Source: Leptobrachium leishanense (taxonomy: Eukaryota > Chordata > Amphibia > Anura > Megophryidae). From it: 64,000 nt of DNA. The notes under the pieces are model-generated. The model was not told where the DNA came from, did not search any database, and was given only the letters and a program-made list of their open reading frames with translations. Where the stretch lies: NCBI GenBank assembly GCA_009667805.1, contig CM019075.1, positions 20,333,615-20,397,614 of the forward strand, in the 5' to 3' direction. This document shows, one piece after another, positions 47,107-59,792 of the stretch. Position numbers and translations under genes: made by a program. Numbering within the stretch: position 1 is the stretch's first letter; the number at the start of each line of letters is the position of its first letter.

Positions 47107-47198
47107 TGAAAGTGTATTGGATTCATCTTTATATTCTTCATGGCATTACACCAATTCATCTTGCATACCATGCACCTGATACACTACACATTCACATA

Positions 47199-48360
47199 CA
47201 TTCACTGGCCACTTTATTAGGTACCCCTGTTCAATTGCTTGTTAACACAAATTGCTAACCAGCCAATCACATGGCAGCAACTCAATGCATTTGGGCATCT
47301 AGATCTGGTGAAGACGACTTGCTGAAGCGCAAACAGAGCATCAGAATGGGGGAAGAAAGGGAATTTAAATGACTTTGAACGTGGCATGGGTTGTTGATGC
47401 CAGACGTGCTGGTCTAAGTATTTCACAAACTGCTGATCTACTGGGATTTTCCCACACAGCATCTCTAGGGTTTACAGAGAATGGTCTGAAAAAGAGAAAA
47501 TATCCAGTGAGCGGCAGCTGTGTGGACGAAAATGCTTTGTTGATGTCATAGGAGAATGGGCAGACTGGTTCGAGATGATCAAAAGGCAACAGTAACTCAA
47601 ATAACCACTCATAATCGAGGTCTGCAGAATACCATCTGTGAACGCACAACACGTCCAACCTTGAAGCAGATGGACTACAGCAGCAGGCCACACCGGGTTC
47701 CGCTCCTGTCAGCTAAGAACAGGAAACTGAGGCTACAATTTGCACAGACACCAAAACTGGACAATAGAAGATTGGAAAAATTTTGTCTGGTCTGAAGAGT
47801 CTCGATATTCACTGTGACATTCAGATGGATCAGAATTTGGCGTAAACAACATGAAAGCATGGATCCATCCTGCCTTAAACCAACAGTTCTTGCTGGTGGT
47901 GTAATGGCATGGGGGATACGTTCTTTGTACCAATTGAGCATTGTTTGAACGGCCTAACTGAGTATTGTTGAGGACATTGTCCATCCCTTTATGACCACAG
48001 TGTACCCTGTATCTTCTGATGGCCGCTTCCAGCAGGATAATGTCACAAAGCTCAAATCATCTCAAACTGGTTTCTTGAACATGACAACGAGGTCACTGTG
48101 CTCCAATGGCCTCCACAGTCCCCAGATCCCAATCCAACAGAGCACCTTTGGGATGTGGTGGAACGGGAGATTCGCACCATGGATGCGCAGCCGACAAATC
48201 TGCAGCAACTGCGCGACGCCATCATGTCCATATGGTCAACATCCCTGAGGAATGTTTCCAACACCTTGATGAATCTATGCCAAGAAGAATTAAGGCAGTA
48301 TGAAGCCAAAAGAGTCCAACCCGATACTAGCAAGGTGTACCGAATAAAGAGGCCGGTCTA
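47199..48360 (+). pseudogene. Decayed Tc1-like transposon, lineage B
   Basis: The left end CACTGGCCACTTTATTAGGT (47203 on) and right end GTGTACCGAATAAAGAGGCC are inverse copies typical of a widespread vertebrate Tc1 family. The transposase is spread over several frames: helix-turn-helix remnant ARRAGLSISQTADLLGFS (plus strand from 47369), QQDN with the second Asp near 48035, and WPPQSPDPNPTEHLWDVVE with the Glu (from 48098). Frameshifts and small deletions at about 47370, 47550, 47650 and 47815-48060 kill it. Target TA duplication is plausible (47197-47198 and 48359-48360). Confidence 0.93.
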
Positions 48361-51300
48361 CGTTAGCAACATACATGGAATAAGGTCCCCTCACAATAGA
48401 AGTTTACATCCTTGATGTCTCTGAAGACCTAATAATCTCAATATCACAGCAGTTTTTGCATATACCATTAAACAATGCACGCAATAGTCCCACTGGATTT
48501 CCATTCATCCTGCAACCTGAGTACAAGGACCAGATGTGTCAGTATACCCCATATCCTCGCCTCACACTTTATAAATCATACCACCAACGTGGGAACCCCT
48601 TATTTACCATCAGCACCTCCATACAAAGCTTACCCCCTCCTCATACTAGTACACAGACTGCTCGAACGACTCAGGAACTGACTTGCCATCTGTTCGCCAT
48701 AACCCCAGTGCACCATGACTCCACGACATACCTTCCCGGCCTCTCCTATGTGACAACAGATGACAGTTTATTACAGCTGGAAGCCCGAGGCTCAGAAGAC
48801 AATCAGCTCAGCTAATAGGAACAGTAATGCAGGGAATTGAGTTTTTGATTGATTGTGATGGGCTGAAGTGGGTGGCACAGAGAAATAAAGGCAAAGTACT
48901 AAGAGATCCAAAATACTAAGAGACCAAGTCCCTGACACGGTCTACGTTAGCCAAGTCTTCCCTCCAGCAAGAGGAGCAATCAAAGGGCAAAGGAGGAGAT
49001 GTTCAGCTCTCTCCTGATACATCGGCTAACACAATGCAGCCATAAAAGGCATTAAAAACAGTTAATCTAAGAGAATACTGTGTGCACAGGATGTGATACG
49101 TGCGTGTAGGTAGACAAGCAAACCATTTTGCGTTTCCATATTTGGCTGTAACTCTTGTTGATCACAAGACGTCTAAAAGGGATTCAAGCCAATGGCCATG
49201 GAAAAGCCATCGATCGTTGGGTACGAGGAGTCCACATTTTTAATGCTCCAGGAGAATAAGTCCATTAGGACATCCTGCGTGGCCAATAAATGCAAGTTAC
49301 GGGGAACGTTGCTGTATTAGTAGGTGGAACACACGAGTACAGCGGAATCTTCCCCGATAGGGTCTTCCTAAACAAGTCACGCGCTTCTAAATGCGCATTT
49401 AATTTAATGTTGATTTTTTTTCCTTACCATTATTTTTGGGAGGCGGCAGTGAATTTTAGCTTTTAAGAAATTTTTTTTTTTAATCAATTCTAATCCCACG
49501 TTGGATAGGAAGTATCGATCATCAGTCCTTTCTTTGGGATATGTAGACTTTGTCTCAGAGTTAACTTGCAGCAACAGAGCATGTGGATCGAGGAGACCCC
49601 AGTAAAGATTGGTATCAGTGCGGTAGTCATTGAAATCCAGACAAGCAATTACTCACTGCACTGCTCCATTGCCGACATGTTGGGCCATTTTGAAGAGAAT
49701 TGGCCAAACCCCCCGAAAACGTCAAGTGCACAGCTAACCTGGACAACTTCCTTAGACCATGATATGGGGAGGCTTCATATATGGCATTTTGTTTTAAGCA
49801 AACCGTTTGCCACATGAGAGCAAAGTTCCCAAAGCTAAAGGTCTCCCGCGCCCCTGGACCTTTAAAGTCTTTCCAAGAAGGAAGTTAAGTAAGATCATGT
49901 GACATTTGGTGGTATTATAGCTCTTGTTGTGAAAACATGGTTTGATAAAGGCATTTTCTTCCTGCATTCAAACTGCATGAGTTTGGGTTTGCAATCCAAA
50001 GAAGGAAAAACAAAGCAGAATCCACTCCTCCATCTCAACGTCAATGGACGTTCCATCTACAAAGGCTCGTCTGGTTTCATAAGGCACATTGTGGTTGCCC
50101 TTTCTGGAAAAGCAGTTTTTTGGTCATTGTATAAAGACCTTCTCAATAAAAGTGTAAAAATGAGGTTGTGTTTTGGTTTTTACAAGGAACAAAGGGCATT
50201 TTATTGTTATAAGGGACACAGTAATATAAGTCTAGGTTTCTAGAAGATGTAACAGGGTAGGGAATGATGAAGATGGAGCCAACGCTAGGCATGTATGGTT
50301 GGGCTAAATCAAAAGAAAAGGACTTTTTAGGTATGACAGTAGGAATGTAAGGACCGGAATGATGATACATGTCAAGACGGAATAATTTCACATGAAAATT
50401 CCCAGCAATAAAGAGATTAGTTTGGGGATTAGCTTAGAGGAGCCAATTTGGACACCATTATCCATTGACCTTGGTGACATTGAATGACGACAGTATGCAG
50501 ATGAGACAAATGTTACTTAGAAAGGTTATTCCACGGAAATGATCAGCACTGTCCATGGTGAGCCCATTGAGAACAGACGTAGAATCCAGCCAAAAGTCAA
50601 GGAACCAAAGACGCAACACTGTCCTTAAGACCAAGGATGAAATGATCTAGAAATGTCCTCTTACAAGCCTTTGAACCATCCACTATCAAAACCTCTGGAT
50701 GCCAATTCCACATTACCAGTGGACAAGAACTTCAATCAAAACTTGGCTTGTGGAAAATCACCCACCTGGGAGCAGAGAGGTACTGCACAGGATTCAGTCT
50801 ACAACGATCAGGATGGTTGGTTCCAAGAGCCAAGTGGAAAAATGTCTCGTATTGCCAGTCCAAGAATCTTACATGATAGAAATGAACGCAAGTAAAATGC
50901 ATGAAAGGAAAGGGTATAGCAAATAGAGGTGAGGCAGCAAACACAGCCGCGAACACTTACGGATGCGTGACAAAAATTTATTCATAGCATATCCTGTGGT
51001 AGTGTGTGTTTGTATATAATTGCCAGTGTAACATACTAAAACAATATAATAATGTCATCACAAATCCCGGGCCGACCTCGGATGGCAGAACAAAAAATGT
51101 ACTTTTTGACAAGACTGTCACCGTCTCCGCCGTCTCCCCGATAAAGACGTGTCACTCATCTATTTACACAATTATCTGGTATTAAAGTTGATTCTTGCGG
51201 ATTGCAAGCAGTCACTCGTTGCATAATCTCGGCGATGTCATGGATTCGGCGTTACCTGAGATTACCATTCACGGGAATGTCGCAAGATGTGGAACTGTGT

Positions 51301-51450
51301 GTGGAGCTGACATTCCCTCAAAATGATAACGGAATGCGATGTAAGCAAATTGGCAGCAGAGTTTGATGGAGCTTTATGGAGCCTGTGAGCTCATATAATG
51401 TTAAAGGCGGTGTATTCTGTTTATCTATAAAAGATTGAAATATCACACCC
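48361..51450. other. Unassigned, mostly single-copy DNA
   Basis: No gene, array or transposon end recognised in about 3 kb. Open frames up to 119 codons (48456-48815) lack motifs. 51100-51430 is repeat-free and moderately CpG-containing; it could hold conserved noncoding sequence, which only alignment could show. Confidence 0.4.
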
Positions 51451-52217
51451 CAGGCCCTATTCCAAGGTTGGTGTAAACTCAACAGCTCCCTAGGCACTAT
51501 TCCCTAGTTGGCACCTTGATAAGCAAGTGGTACCACCAGGAGATGTGTGTTTAACGCATGTCCCCCAGATTATATTCCTGACGCTACCACTGATAGTGCA
51601 CAGTTTTTTGCACAAACTTACTGTACTTTGCGCATCCTATACTTAACATGTGGAGCACAATCATTAATTAGCGATTTGATAAGTACGCTATTACAAAGTG
51701 CTAGCGCTAATTACCGTTGGGATGCGCAAGGCAAAATTTTAGCTGTACCTAAAAGCAGTGCTACAGTATTCCGCATTTGCAAAATCATTTAGCACCCCCT
51801 GACCCCCCCCCCAATAAATCCCATTCTCACCTCTCATCCTGTGACGAGAATGGTGGACCAATCCACTGCTTGTCGCCGAGAGCAGAGCGAGACTGGGAAC
51901 AAATTGTTTCCAGTCTTTCTCTGCGATCCCTCCGTGATCTCGCGAGAGCGCAGCCCGGAAGCGCAAACCTCCATGGAGTTGATACTCACACCGGCACGGA
52001 AGCACTACCGCATGTATCCCAGCGGTTAGCGCTGCGTTCCGGGAGCGGTGCTCAGCTAGTGACTGCCCCGTAATATCACGGTAATATGGGGATGCTACAG
52101 GGAAACCTGCAGTCACAGTTTTCATCTGCGTAGTACGGAATAGGGCCCATTGAGTATAATGGCTCTGGTAAGTTTGCAACAGCTCTGGCGAAGTTCACAC
52201 CAACCTTGGAATAGGCC
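51451..52217. mobile_element. MITE with CCCTATTCCAAGGTTGGTGT ends
   Basis: Left GCCCTATTCCAAGGTTGGTG; right inverse CACACCAACCTTGGAATAGG and CCC. Interior (51550-52080) matches 32186-32750. A second terminus-like GGAATAGGGCCCATTGAGTA at 52138 suggests nesting or an older end. Confidence 0.8.
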
Positions 52218-52769
52218 CCACCATTTGCAATTGGATTGATCACTAGATGAACAGTCCAGGGGCCGGATCGCCACTTGTTACACAAGGACGTTACAGGCAA
52301 GACACAAATGGAAAACATGTGCGTCTGCCATTTTTCTTTTGGGGCTCGCCTTTAATGTCTCTATTACGACAGTTCCGGTTACTTTGCAGGTGCCGAATGT
52401 TAACACCAGGAGAGCTCAGCGCAGCGGTCTTATCAGCTCCAGGAGTCCATAGACCTCCAAGGAGACGGACGCAACCCATAGTGCGAGTGAGATCCAGCCA
52501 GGACAGCAGTTGGATTCGTGGAGGAACACTGGGAACTAGAAAGAGGAAGGAGCAGGTCGGTAGAGTCAGATTAACGTTTTAAGTGATCGGGAAGAAGCAC
52601 AATCACTTAACAACAGCCTTTGAGAAATGTTATTCTTTTCAGAAGAACGTCAGGTGCAGATGGAGAATGGTTGGTAGGACTATCTTCTTGTTCTTCATCT
52701 GCTATGGGCACATTAACATCTCCCATACAAATATAGGAGACGTTACTGTTGAGTAAAGCGGAGACGCAA
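52218..52769. other. Unassigned DNA
   Basis: No gene recognised. Confidence 0.4.
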
Positions 52770-52777
52770 CATCTGGG

Positions 52778-54000
52778 CAGGGCCGGCCCAAGCCACTGTG
52801 CTGCCTGGAGCGAAGGATGAATTGCTGCCCCCCACCCCCAAAAAAACATGGTGTGTATGAGCATATCACAGAGCGCCACATATCACGGCCCACTGTCCCA
52901 CACATCCATATACCGTCTCACAAACACACACACTTACATACTTCCACAGTCACACACACATAACACAGCCGGTAACGGGGAGACGCAGAGGATTAATGAC
53001 TCCGGAGGGCACAGAGTTTCACAGGGTTTTCCTTTAAATAGGAAGCGCCTCACCGAAGGTATGAAAGAAATTCGGAAAATGCTTGTTTTTTCACCATGAT
53101 TTAATAATTCAGGGAATCCTGGGGGGGCGGGGTGTAAAAGCCATTAAATGGCATTAAAACATGCGACGTCCCAGTCATTTCTGTAATTCCTCCATCAAAC
53201 CCTGGCAGCTCCATACTAACCCCCCCCCCATAAAACCCTGGCAGCTCCATACTAAACCCCCCCCCCCATTTTAGAAAGGTAAAAATGTGATTTATTTATT
53301 TTAGTAAAGTCACCCAGGCCTTGCCAGGCCAGTGAAAAGCAGATCCCCAGCTATTAACAGCTAACTACAGCTCCCATCATGCTGTGCGGGCTGTAAGGGA
53401 GCTGCAGATTGTCTTCATTCTGGACCCCGTGCAGCCCTCAATCTGCAGCTCCCTCAGGACTCTGGGATAGGGTGTGTGTCCAGGCCTTCCCTCAATCCGG
53501 ACAGAGGAGCTGGCAATGCTTTATGGGGGCAGCAACATGTCCCTGTGAGGAGGGATGGGCGGGAGGGGAACCTCCATAACACACACACGGGGGGGGGCAC
53601 AGAGTCTCCTGTATGTTATAAAGCCAGGCCTACCTCCTCAGCAGCCTCATGGTTCCCCGGGTTTCATTTAAAGGCGCGCACTAGCCTGCGCCATCGCAGC
53701 CCTGCCGCCCGTGTCACGTGACAGGCTCTAAACACCACGTTCCATCTCACAGGCGCACTGCGCTGCAGGAGAGACCACAGCCAGGCTGCATCACTGGTAA
53801 AACTTAAGCTGATGGCCTCCATGCCCGCTGAAAGGGGCAGTCACGTGCTGAAGGGGCAGGCGCGGCTTGGGTTTCAACGGAACACTGTCCTGCAGCCGTG
53901 TCCGGGCCGGTGGCCTTTGAAAGAGCAGCAAAATGCTGCCCCTGACAAAGTGCTGCCTGGAGCGGCTGCTCCACCCTGCTCCATGGACGGGCCGGCCCTG
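52778..54000. mobile_element. Non-autonomous hAT element, 1223 bp
   Basis: Starts CAGGGCCGGCCCAAGCC and ends GACGGGCCGGCCCTG. A perfect 8-bp duplication, CATCTGGG, flanks it (52770-52777 and 54001-54008), the hAT signature. Sub-terminal GCTGCCTGGAGCG occurs at both sides (about 52799 on the left; 53953 on the right). No transposase domain found. A 40-bp tandem (CCCTGGCAGCTCCATACTAA plus C-run) lies at 53201-53271, and ACTACAGCTCCCATCATGC at 53364 resembles the ZNF143 motif. Confidence 0.9.
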
Positions 54001-54008
54001 CATCTGGG

Positions 54009-54789
54009 ACACGAGCAGAGCTTGCATCTCGGATGGAATAAGATGCGTTAACATTAAGCACAGCCGTTACGCTTCGTGTCCTGTTTGGGATCTGGCCTCA
54101 GTTGTGTTCCATTTCTTCAATTTCTGTTAGAAAAACCCCACAAACAATAAATTGTCTATTTTATTTATTTATAATAAGGCTAACTAACAAGTCAACGCGA
54201 TCCTTGGGTAAATGATTTGATTTGGTGAGCGAAGGGTTTCTCTGTGTGTGTGAATATCCTCTGTTTTTCTCCCGAGTGAGATTGAGGCTTATAATTATTG
54301 AGGTTCTGCATGCATCTTGCCAAGACTCCATCCATCGTACTGACATACACGAGGATATCGCCGCGGGATACTCTATAGCCGGCCACGGGCGCTCTTTGCG
54401 AACAATCTGACGGCTAAACTAATTGAAAGTTAATTGTCCTAAAATCACTGTGCGGAGTGTACATTGGGATATCTCGCCTCATTCCCGATCGCTGGAAATC
54501 TTCATTTTCCTCTCTGACTGTTCTCCAATTTCACGGCCCAACGGCTTTTATGCCGGAACAGAAATAAAGATATCTTTACATCCTTTCACTGCTCAAACTG
54601 GCGCAATAATATGGCCAATGTAAAGTATGCCAACTCCGTCTGTACATTACATACAGGACACCACTGGGAGCGGTAAACGTTAACCATTTTTACTTTAGGG
54701 TTTATTCACTAACCACCATTGTTTTATTGCAATAGCTATGGAACGTTGGTGGATTAGATATGATGACTCTTTGGTGAATTTCCTGTTTA
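54009..54789. other. Unique DNA
   Basis: No gene recognised. 54170-54640 is repeat-free with several homeobox-like ATAATTAT/TTAATTG words; possible conserved noncoding DNA, untested. Confidence 0.35.
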
Positions 54790-55115
54790 AGGATATGCTA
54801 CCATAGTTTGCCATATTTTCCATCGTAGTTTGATAAAATGGTCACGGTTCTTTCCTAGTTTTGCCATCCTTTTCACTGTTCTTTCCACCATATTTTGCTG
54901 TAGTTTTCATTGTTATTTCCCCTGTAGCTTGCCATAGTTTTTGCTGTTCTTTTCACCATATTTTACTGTAGTTGTTACTGTTCTTTCCACCGTATGTTGC
55001 CAGTTTTCACCGTTTCCACCCCATTTTGCCATACTGTTCACGGTTCTTTTGAACCGTATTTTACCATAGATTTCCTTGTTCCTTTCCATCGTATTTTGCC
55101 ATAGTTTTCATTCAT
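54790..55115. repeat. Degenerate tandem repeat of TTTTGCCATAGTTTTCAC type
   Basis: Repeated order of CCATATTTTGC-GTAGTTTTCAC-GTTCTTTCC across about eight units of 35-45 bp; heavily diverged. Confidence 0.75.
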
Positions 55116-55678
55116 TCATTCGGCGTAGATTTCAATGTAGTGTCAGTCTGAAGTTGCTTACCTAGTGGCGATTTTACCATTGGCTTTCATCATTGTTTGA
55201 GACGGACTTCAATAAATACAGTATAAAAATAACCAAATTATATTCAGCAAACAATAATAGAACACCACTGAACGTCTCGGGTGCTGGTGGTCTAAAAAGA
55301 AGTGTCTCCAAGAATCTGAGGATCTTCTATGCCAAAAAAAACTCAACCCATTGATGTAGATCAAGTGCTCTTCATGCCTTTTTGGATGGCCTTGTATCCA
55401 GGTCAACAGTTAGTTGACAAATTAGGGTTATTTCAATTCGGTAACAACCAAACAACATTAAAACGAGGTCTGTAGAGATCACTTTCAGTTTGTGTGGTCC
55501 ATTTAAGGACTACAGGATTAAATTCATGGAGTTTGGCAGCCGGAGCTTCACCCACTCTTACCCCTACTCCCACAAACAACAATATGGAGGTAGTACTAGT
55601 GTAGGGAATAATTTGTGATGGCTTCTATATTCCCCCTATGTTATGTTAGGGTTGAGATATTTAAGGGAGGGAGGGTGC
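55116..55678. other. Unassigned DNA
   Basis: No gene recognised. Confidence 0.45.
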
Positions 55679-55835
55679 AGGGGAGAGAGGAGGGGGAGAG
55701 AGGAGGGGGAGAGAGGGGAGAGAGGAGGGGGAGAGAGGGGAGGGGAGAGGAGGGAGGGGAGAGGAGGGGAGGGGAGAGGAGAGGAGGGGAGAGAGGGGAG
55801 AGAGGAGGGGAGAGAGGGAGGGGAGAGGGGGAGAG
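55679..55835. repeat. Pure polypurine tract, 157 bp
   Basis: Every base is A or G, with GAGAGAGGAGGGG-type units. Near mirror symmetry in places. Confidence 0.98.
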
Positions 55836-56554
55836 CGTGCGCTCTCTGAGGCTGGCAGCTTGAAGAGAAGGTTAGCAAAGGTGCGCAAAAGTTGGCATGG
55901 ATATATCGTTATAATTTTCCCAAGTTAGTGAGAGATGTTTGTTAGTGCTCAGACGAGCTAGGTTTTATTTTCCATTATGTTATGCTTGTTTGCCGATGAT
56001 GTCCTGGATAAAGCACACTGCTGAAATAAATCTCAGAAGATACCACAGCATAAAGACTTCTTTCCTTTTGTTGAGTTTGAAGCCCTAGAGGACCGTGCTA
56101 TAACGTCCTGTACTGGTGCTATATCGCAGCATCAAGAAACCCTGATACAAATTGGAAGTTAATCAAGCAATGTAATAAACTGCAAAGAGCACAGCCAAGC
56201 ACATTGGCTTTCAGCCGTTACACTGGGGGTGTAATTTCCCTGCATTAAAAACTGACTATATATTTATTCATACATCCTTCTGCTGAAAGGAATTACCCTT
56301 TATCAGCCAGTAATGGTTTTTTTTTTAAAGTCACATTGCAGTTTTAATATTTCGGTACCTGTTTATTAAACCTGTGCCCCACTATTAATATCCTAGAAAA
56401 AAAATAAGAAAACTGTAAATATTAAACTTGTGTAACAGTATTCTTTTCTGTGGATTCTGACACTGGGTGGAGGCTGTAATGTCATTAGATCATAGCCAGC
56501 ACCGAAAATTGCCCCATAGAAGACTATTATGTCTTCTATGCACAGAATGCAGAA
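55836..56554. other. Unassigned DNA
   Basis: No gene recognised. Confidence 0.45.
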
Positions 56555-56745
56555 ATACACTGGAATTCTACATCCATAGTATGAAGAGTAGGTCAATATG
56601 GAATTCCCTACATCCATATGATAAAGACAGGGACAATGTAGGAATTCCTACACCCACGGAATGATAAACAGAACAATATGGAAATTCCTACATCCACAGG
56701 ATCAAGACAATAAGGGAATTCTTATGCACATAAGATGAAGATGAT
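56555..56745. repeat. Degenerate tandem of about 50 bp, four units
   Basis: Repeated GGAATTCCTACATCCA... followed by GATAAAGA-AGG-CAATATG, near 56561, 56600, 56640 and 56682. Confidence 0.7.
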
Positions 56746-56755
56746 GAGTATATTG

Positions 56756-57169
56756 TAGGGATGCACCGAAATTTTGGCCACCGAAATAATCGGCCGAAAA
56801 TGGTGCTTTCGGTTTCAGGCGAAATGGAAGATTTTGCGGGGAAAAAATAACTAAAATAATCAGCCGGAAATTTTCCTTTCAAAATAGGGCCTGGAGGCCC
56901 GGCCGAGCCGGGGGCTCGCCTGAGCCTGGAGGGCGGCCGAGCTGCCTGCTCGGCCGGCTTCCAGGCTCAGTTGAGCCCCCGGCTTGCTCAGCTGGCCTTC
57001 AGGATCAGACAAGTCCCCGGCTCGGCCAGCCTTAAGGATCAGGCGAGTCCCCGGCTCGGCCTGGCCTCCAGGCCCTCATGTCTTATTTTCGGTTTCGGTT
57101 TTCAGCCGATCCGATCCCGAATTTTCAGTTTCGGTATCGGCTGTAAATTTCTATTTCGGTGCACCACTA
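56756..57169. mobile_element. hAT MITE with GGGATGCACCGAAAT ends
   Basis: Left TAGGGATGCACCGAAATTTT; right CTATTTCGGTGCACCACTA. Sub-terminal CGGCCGAAA/TTTCGGTTTC words in both orientations. This terminus is common to a vertebrate hAT group. The GC-rich centre repeats GGCTCGCCTGAGCCTGGAGG and its inverse. Flanking 8-mers are only partly alike. Confidence 0.85.
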
Positions 57170-58288
57170 GTTATTGGGAGGACTATGTGGACTGGCTAAA
57201 GAAGAGGCTGACATAGGAATACCAACAGCAAAAGGAGGAAGACCAGGATAAGGAGGATATCATTTTACATGAGAATGTTTAAGGGTATTTCGATGGCATA
57301 CACCATCCAAAGAGAAAAATATCAGGATCTACCCACAAGGCTTTCACTTATTAACAGGCTTGTTTAAAGTCAGTTTCCCTGTGAGGAGCGGAGAAGGGAC
57401 AGAGATTCTTCAGAATATCTCCCTCCCGGCAAGGGGAAACTCATTTCTATTAAATTCTTAATTCAGAAATAACAAAAAAAGGAGAATTGCCAAACCTGCT
57501 ATCAGTCGAACATATTTGTCATCAATTATGACGCCTGAAGGACTTCACTTTGAGTTGAATTGATATTTTTGAGCTTGATCTCTTTGATGATTTTTTTTTT
57601 TGTTCCGCTTGCTCTGGGTAAACAATTAAATTATACAGATTGAAGTTCTATCGATCCGTCTATCGTCTCCTTCGATCTATGTAAAGCTCCTCATAATGTA
57701 TAGAAATTTCTGCTGCTCGGTAAATATTACCAAAACGCAAATGAAAGTTTAAATGTCTGAAGCTGCGTCTGATTTCAGCATCTGCCAATCATCTCCGTCC
57801 GTAGAGTCGCGACAAGGTAGATCGTCTAGACGCGTCTTCGTTTTGGCAGACACAGCTGCTTCTGTTAATTATTAAGGCATTTAAAGAGAGCAACTCGTTT
57901 TTATTAATCGTATCATCTATAAATACATGTTTACTGATTGCTGCGCGACTTTGCTTGGGGACGATGCGTCGACTCCCCTCCGCTGGAGGATATATTAAGA
58001 GGAGGGGGCGAAATGTTTTTAAGGATTCAGAAACGACGACGATGGGCTCTTGGAAGCATCTCTGCTCAGTCACGGGAAGCCTTGCCAGGAAACACCCACG
58101 CCATGGTGACCAGGTGGTGATTCAGAGAGAAATTAACAAATTGACGGATGTAGGAGCAATAATATTAATTGCGAGAGTAATGCACAGCGCTCCGGCGATT
58201 TTCCATATCATTGACTATGTTTGTTTATTAGTGGAAAAAATCAATTAGTTGGTGACTCCTCCAAAGAAAGTTATTTAAAAGTATATTC
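57170..58288. other. Unique AT-rich DNA
   Basis: No gene or repeat recognised. 57540-58250 lacks repeat signatures and could include conserved noncoding DNA; untested. Confidence 0.35.
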
Positions 58289-58489
58289 TTAAAGGAACAC
58301 TGCATTAAAAAATCCCTTTATATTGCCCTTAAATAATTGGGCAGAGGCTGTATGTATAAACTATACATTGTATAACTACTGCACTTACTGCGCCTCTCTA
58401 TTGTAATGTAACCTGTAAAGTGCCGCGTACACCAGTTACTGATAAAGTATACATACATTGTGTAACTACCGCACCTCTCTCTATTATAA

Positions 58490-59792
58490 TTATTTATTTA
58501 TTTATAAAGGATTTTACCAGGAAGGATACATTGAGATTTCTCTCCTTTTCAAGTATGTCCTGGGTTTAAGAACATTAAAATGTTACAGTTGTTACAGAGA
58601 TACAATGCTAATAACATGTGAGATATTAAACGAAACAAAATACAGATTTACACAGAAAATAAATATGTAGGAAACAGTCACTATGTTACATGTTTACAGG
58701 TGCATTCTGTATATAGTCACTGTGTTACATGTTTACAGGTGCATTCTGTATATAGTCACTATGTTACATGTTTACAGGTGCATTCTGTATATAGTCACTG
58801 TGTTACATGTTTACAGGTGCATTCTGTATATAGTCACTGTGTTACATGTTTACAGGTGAATTCTGTATATAGTCACTGTGTTACATGTTTACAGGTGCAT
58901 TCTGTATATAGTCACTGTGTTACATGTTTACAGGTGCATTCTGTATATAGTCACTGTGTTACATGTTTACAAGTGCATTCTGTATATAGTCACTGTGTTA
59001 CATGTTTACAGGTGCATTCTGTATATAGTCACTGTGTTACATGTTTACAGGTGCATTCTGTATATAGTCACTGTGTTACATGTTTACATGTGCATTCTGT
59101 ATATAGTCACTATGTTACATGTTTACAGGTGCATTCTGTATATAGTCACTGTGTTACATGTTTACAGGTGCATTCTGTATTGAGGTATGTTAATAGGGAG
59201 CTCTTAAGTGACCTGAGACTGGGGGAAGATTTGATGGCATCTGGGAGATTATTCCATAGTTGCGGTGCTCTGTAGGAAAATGAGGATCGAGCCACTTTCT
59301 TTTTGTATTGTGGTAATGCAAATAAGGTGCAGGTCCTGGATCGGAGGTTATAGGACGAGGGAACTGCTGGGGGAAGCAGCCTATTCAGGTAGGGTGGCAG
59401 TTTCCCAGAGAAGCTCTTAAACACTAGGTTGGAAAGGTGATAGGTGCGTCTAGAGTCCAGTGATGGCCAGTTTAGCTCTTTTAACATGTCACAATGGTGG
59501 GTCATGTAGTTACATTGTAATGCAAAGCAGCAGAATGAGTTATACAATGTAGTAAGTTTATGAAGGTGTGCTTGCGGGGCAGCTGCATACACTACATCCT
59601 CCGTATTCAATAGCCGGCATAAGCATTTGTTGTACAATCTGCATTCTTACTGCGGGGCTCAGGCAGGATTTGTTTCTGTACAGGGCACCTAGTTTGGGGT
59701 AAAGTTTAGATGAACGTTTTTCGATGTGGGGGCCTAAAGTTAGATTTGGGTCTAACCACATACCTAGATATTTGAGAGAAGTGACTGTGGTT
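58490..59792 (-). pseudogene. 5'-truncated LINE, RT C-terminal part (L2/Rex1/CR1 type)
   Basis: Second copy of the LINE at 27131-27796, reaching further 5'. Minus-strand reading: TSLKYLGMWLDPNLTLGPHI, LGALYRNKSCLSPAVRMQIV and MLMPAIEYG (frame ending 59558), then a 1-bp frameshift, then DVVYAAAPQAHLHKLTTLYN to NTECTCKHVTQ (frame 59637-59146). These are the thumb and C-terminal blocks of this retrotransposon group. Both copies end at an A/T tail (58490 side). The 3' end carries the 39-bp array, absent from the other copy. Confidence 0.9.
58678..59185. repeat. 39-bp minisatellite in the LINE 3' end
   Basis: Thirteen or so units of TAGTCACTGTGTTACATGTT TACAGGTGCATTCTGTATA. The LINE copy at 27131-27796 has this segment once (27310-27348), so the expansion arose in this copy. 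39 bp is 13 codons, which explains the 191-codon plus-strand frame. Confidence 0.97.

Noticed and set aside
55615..55888. Arg/Glu/Gly-rich or Pro/Ser-rich small proteins
   Set aside because: Both are translations of the polypurine tract and its complement.
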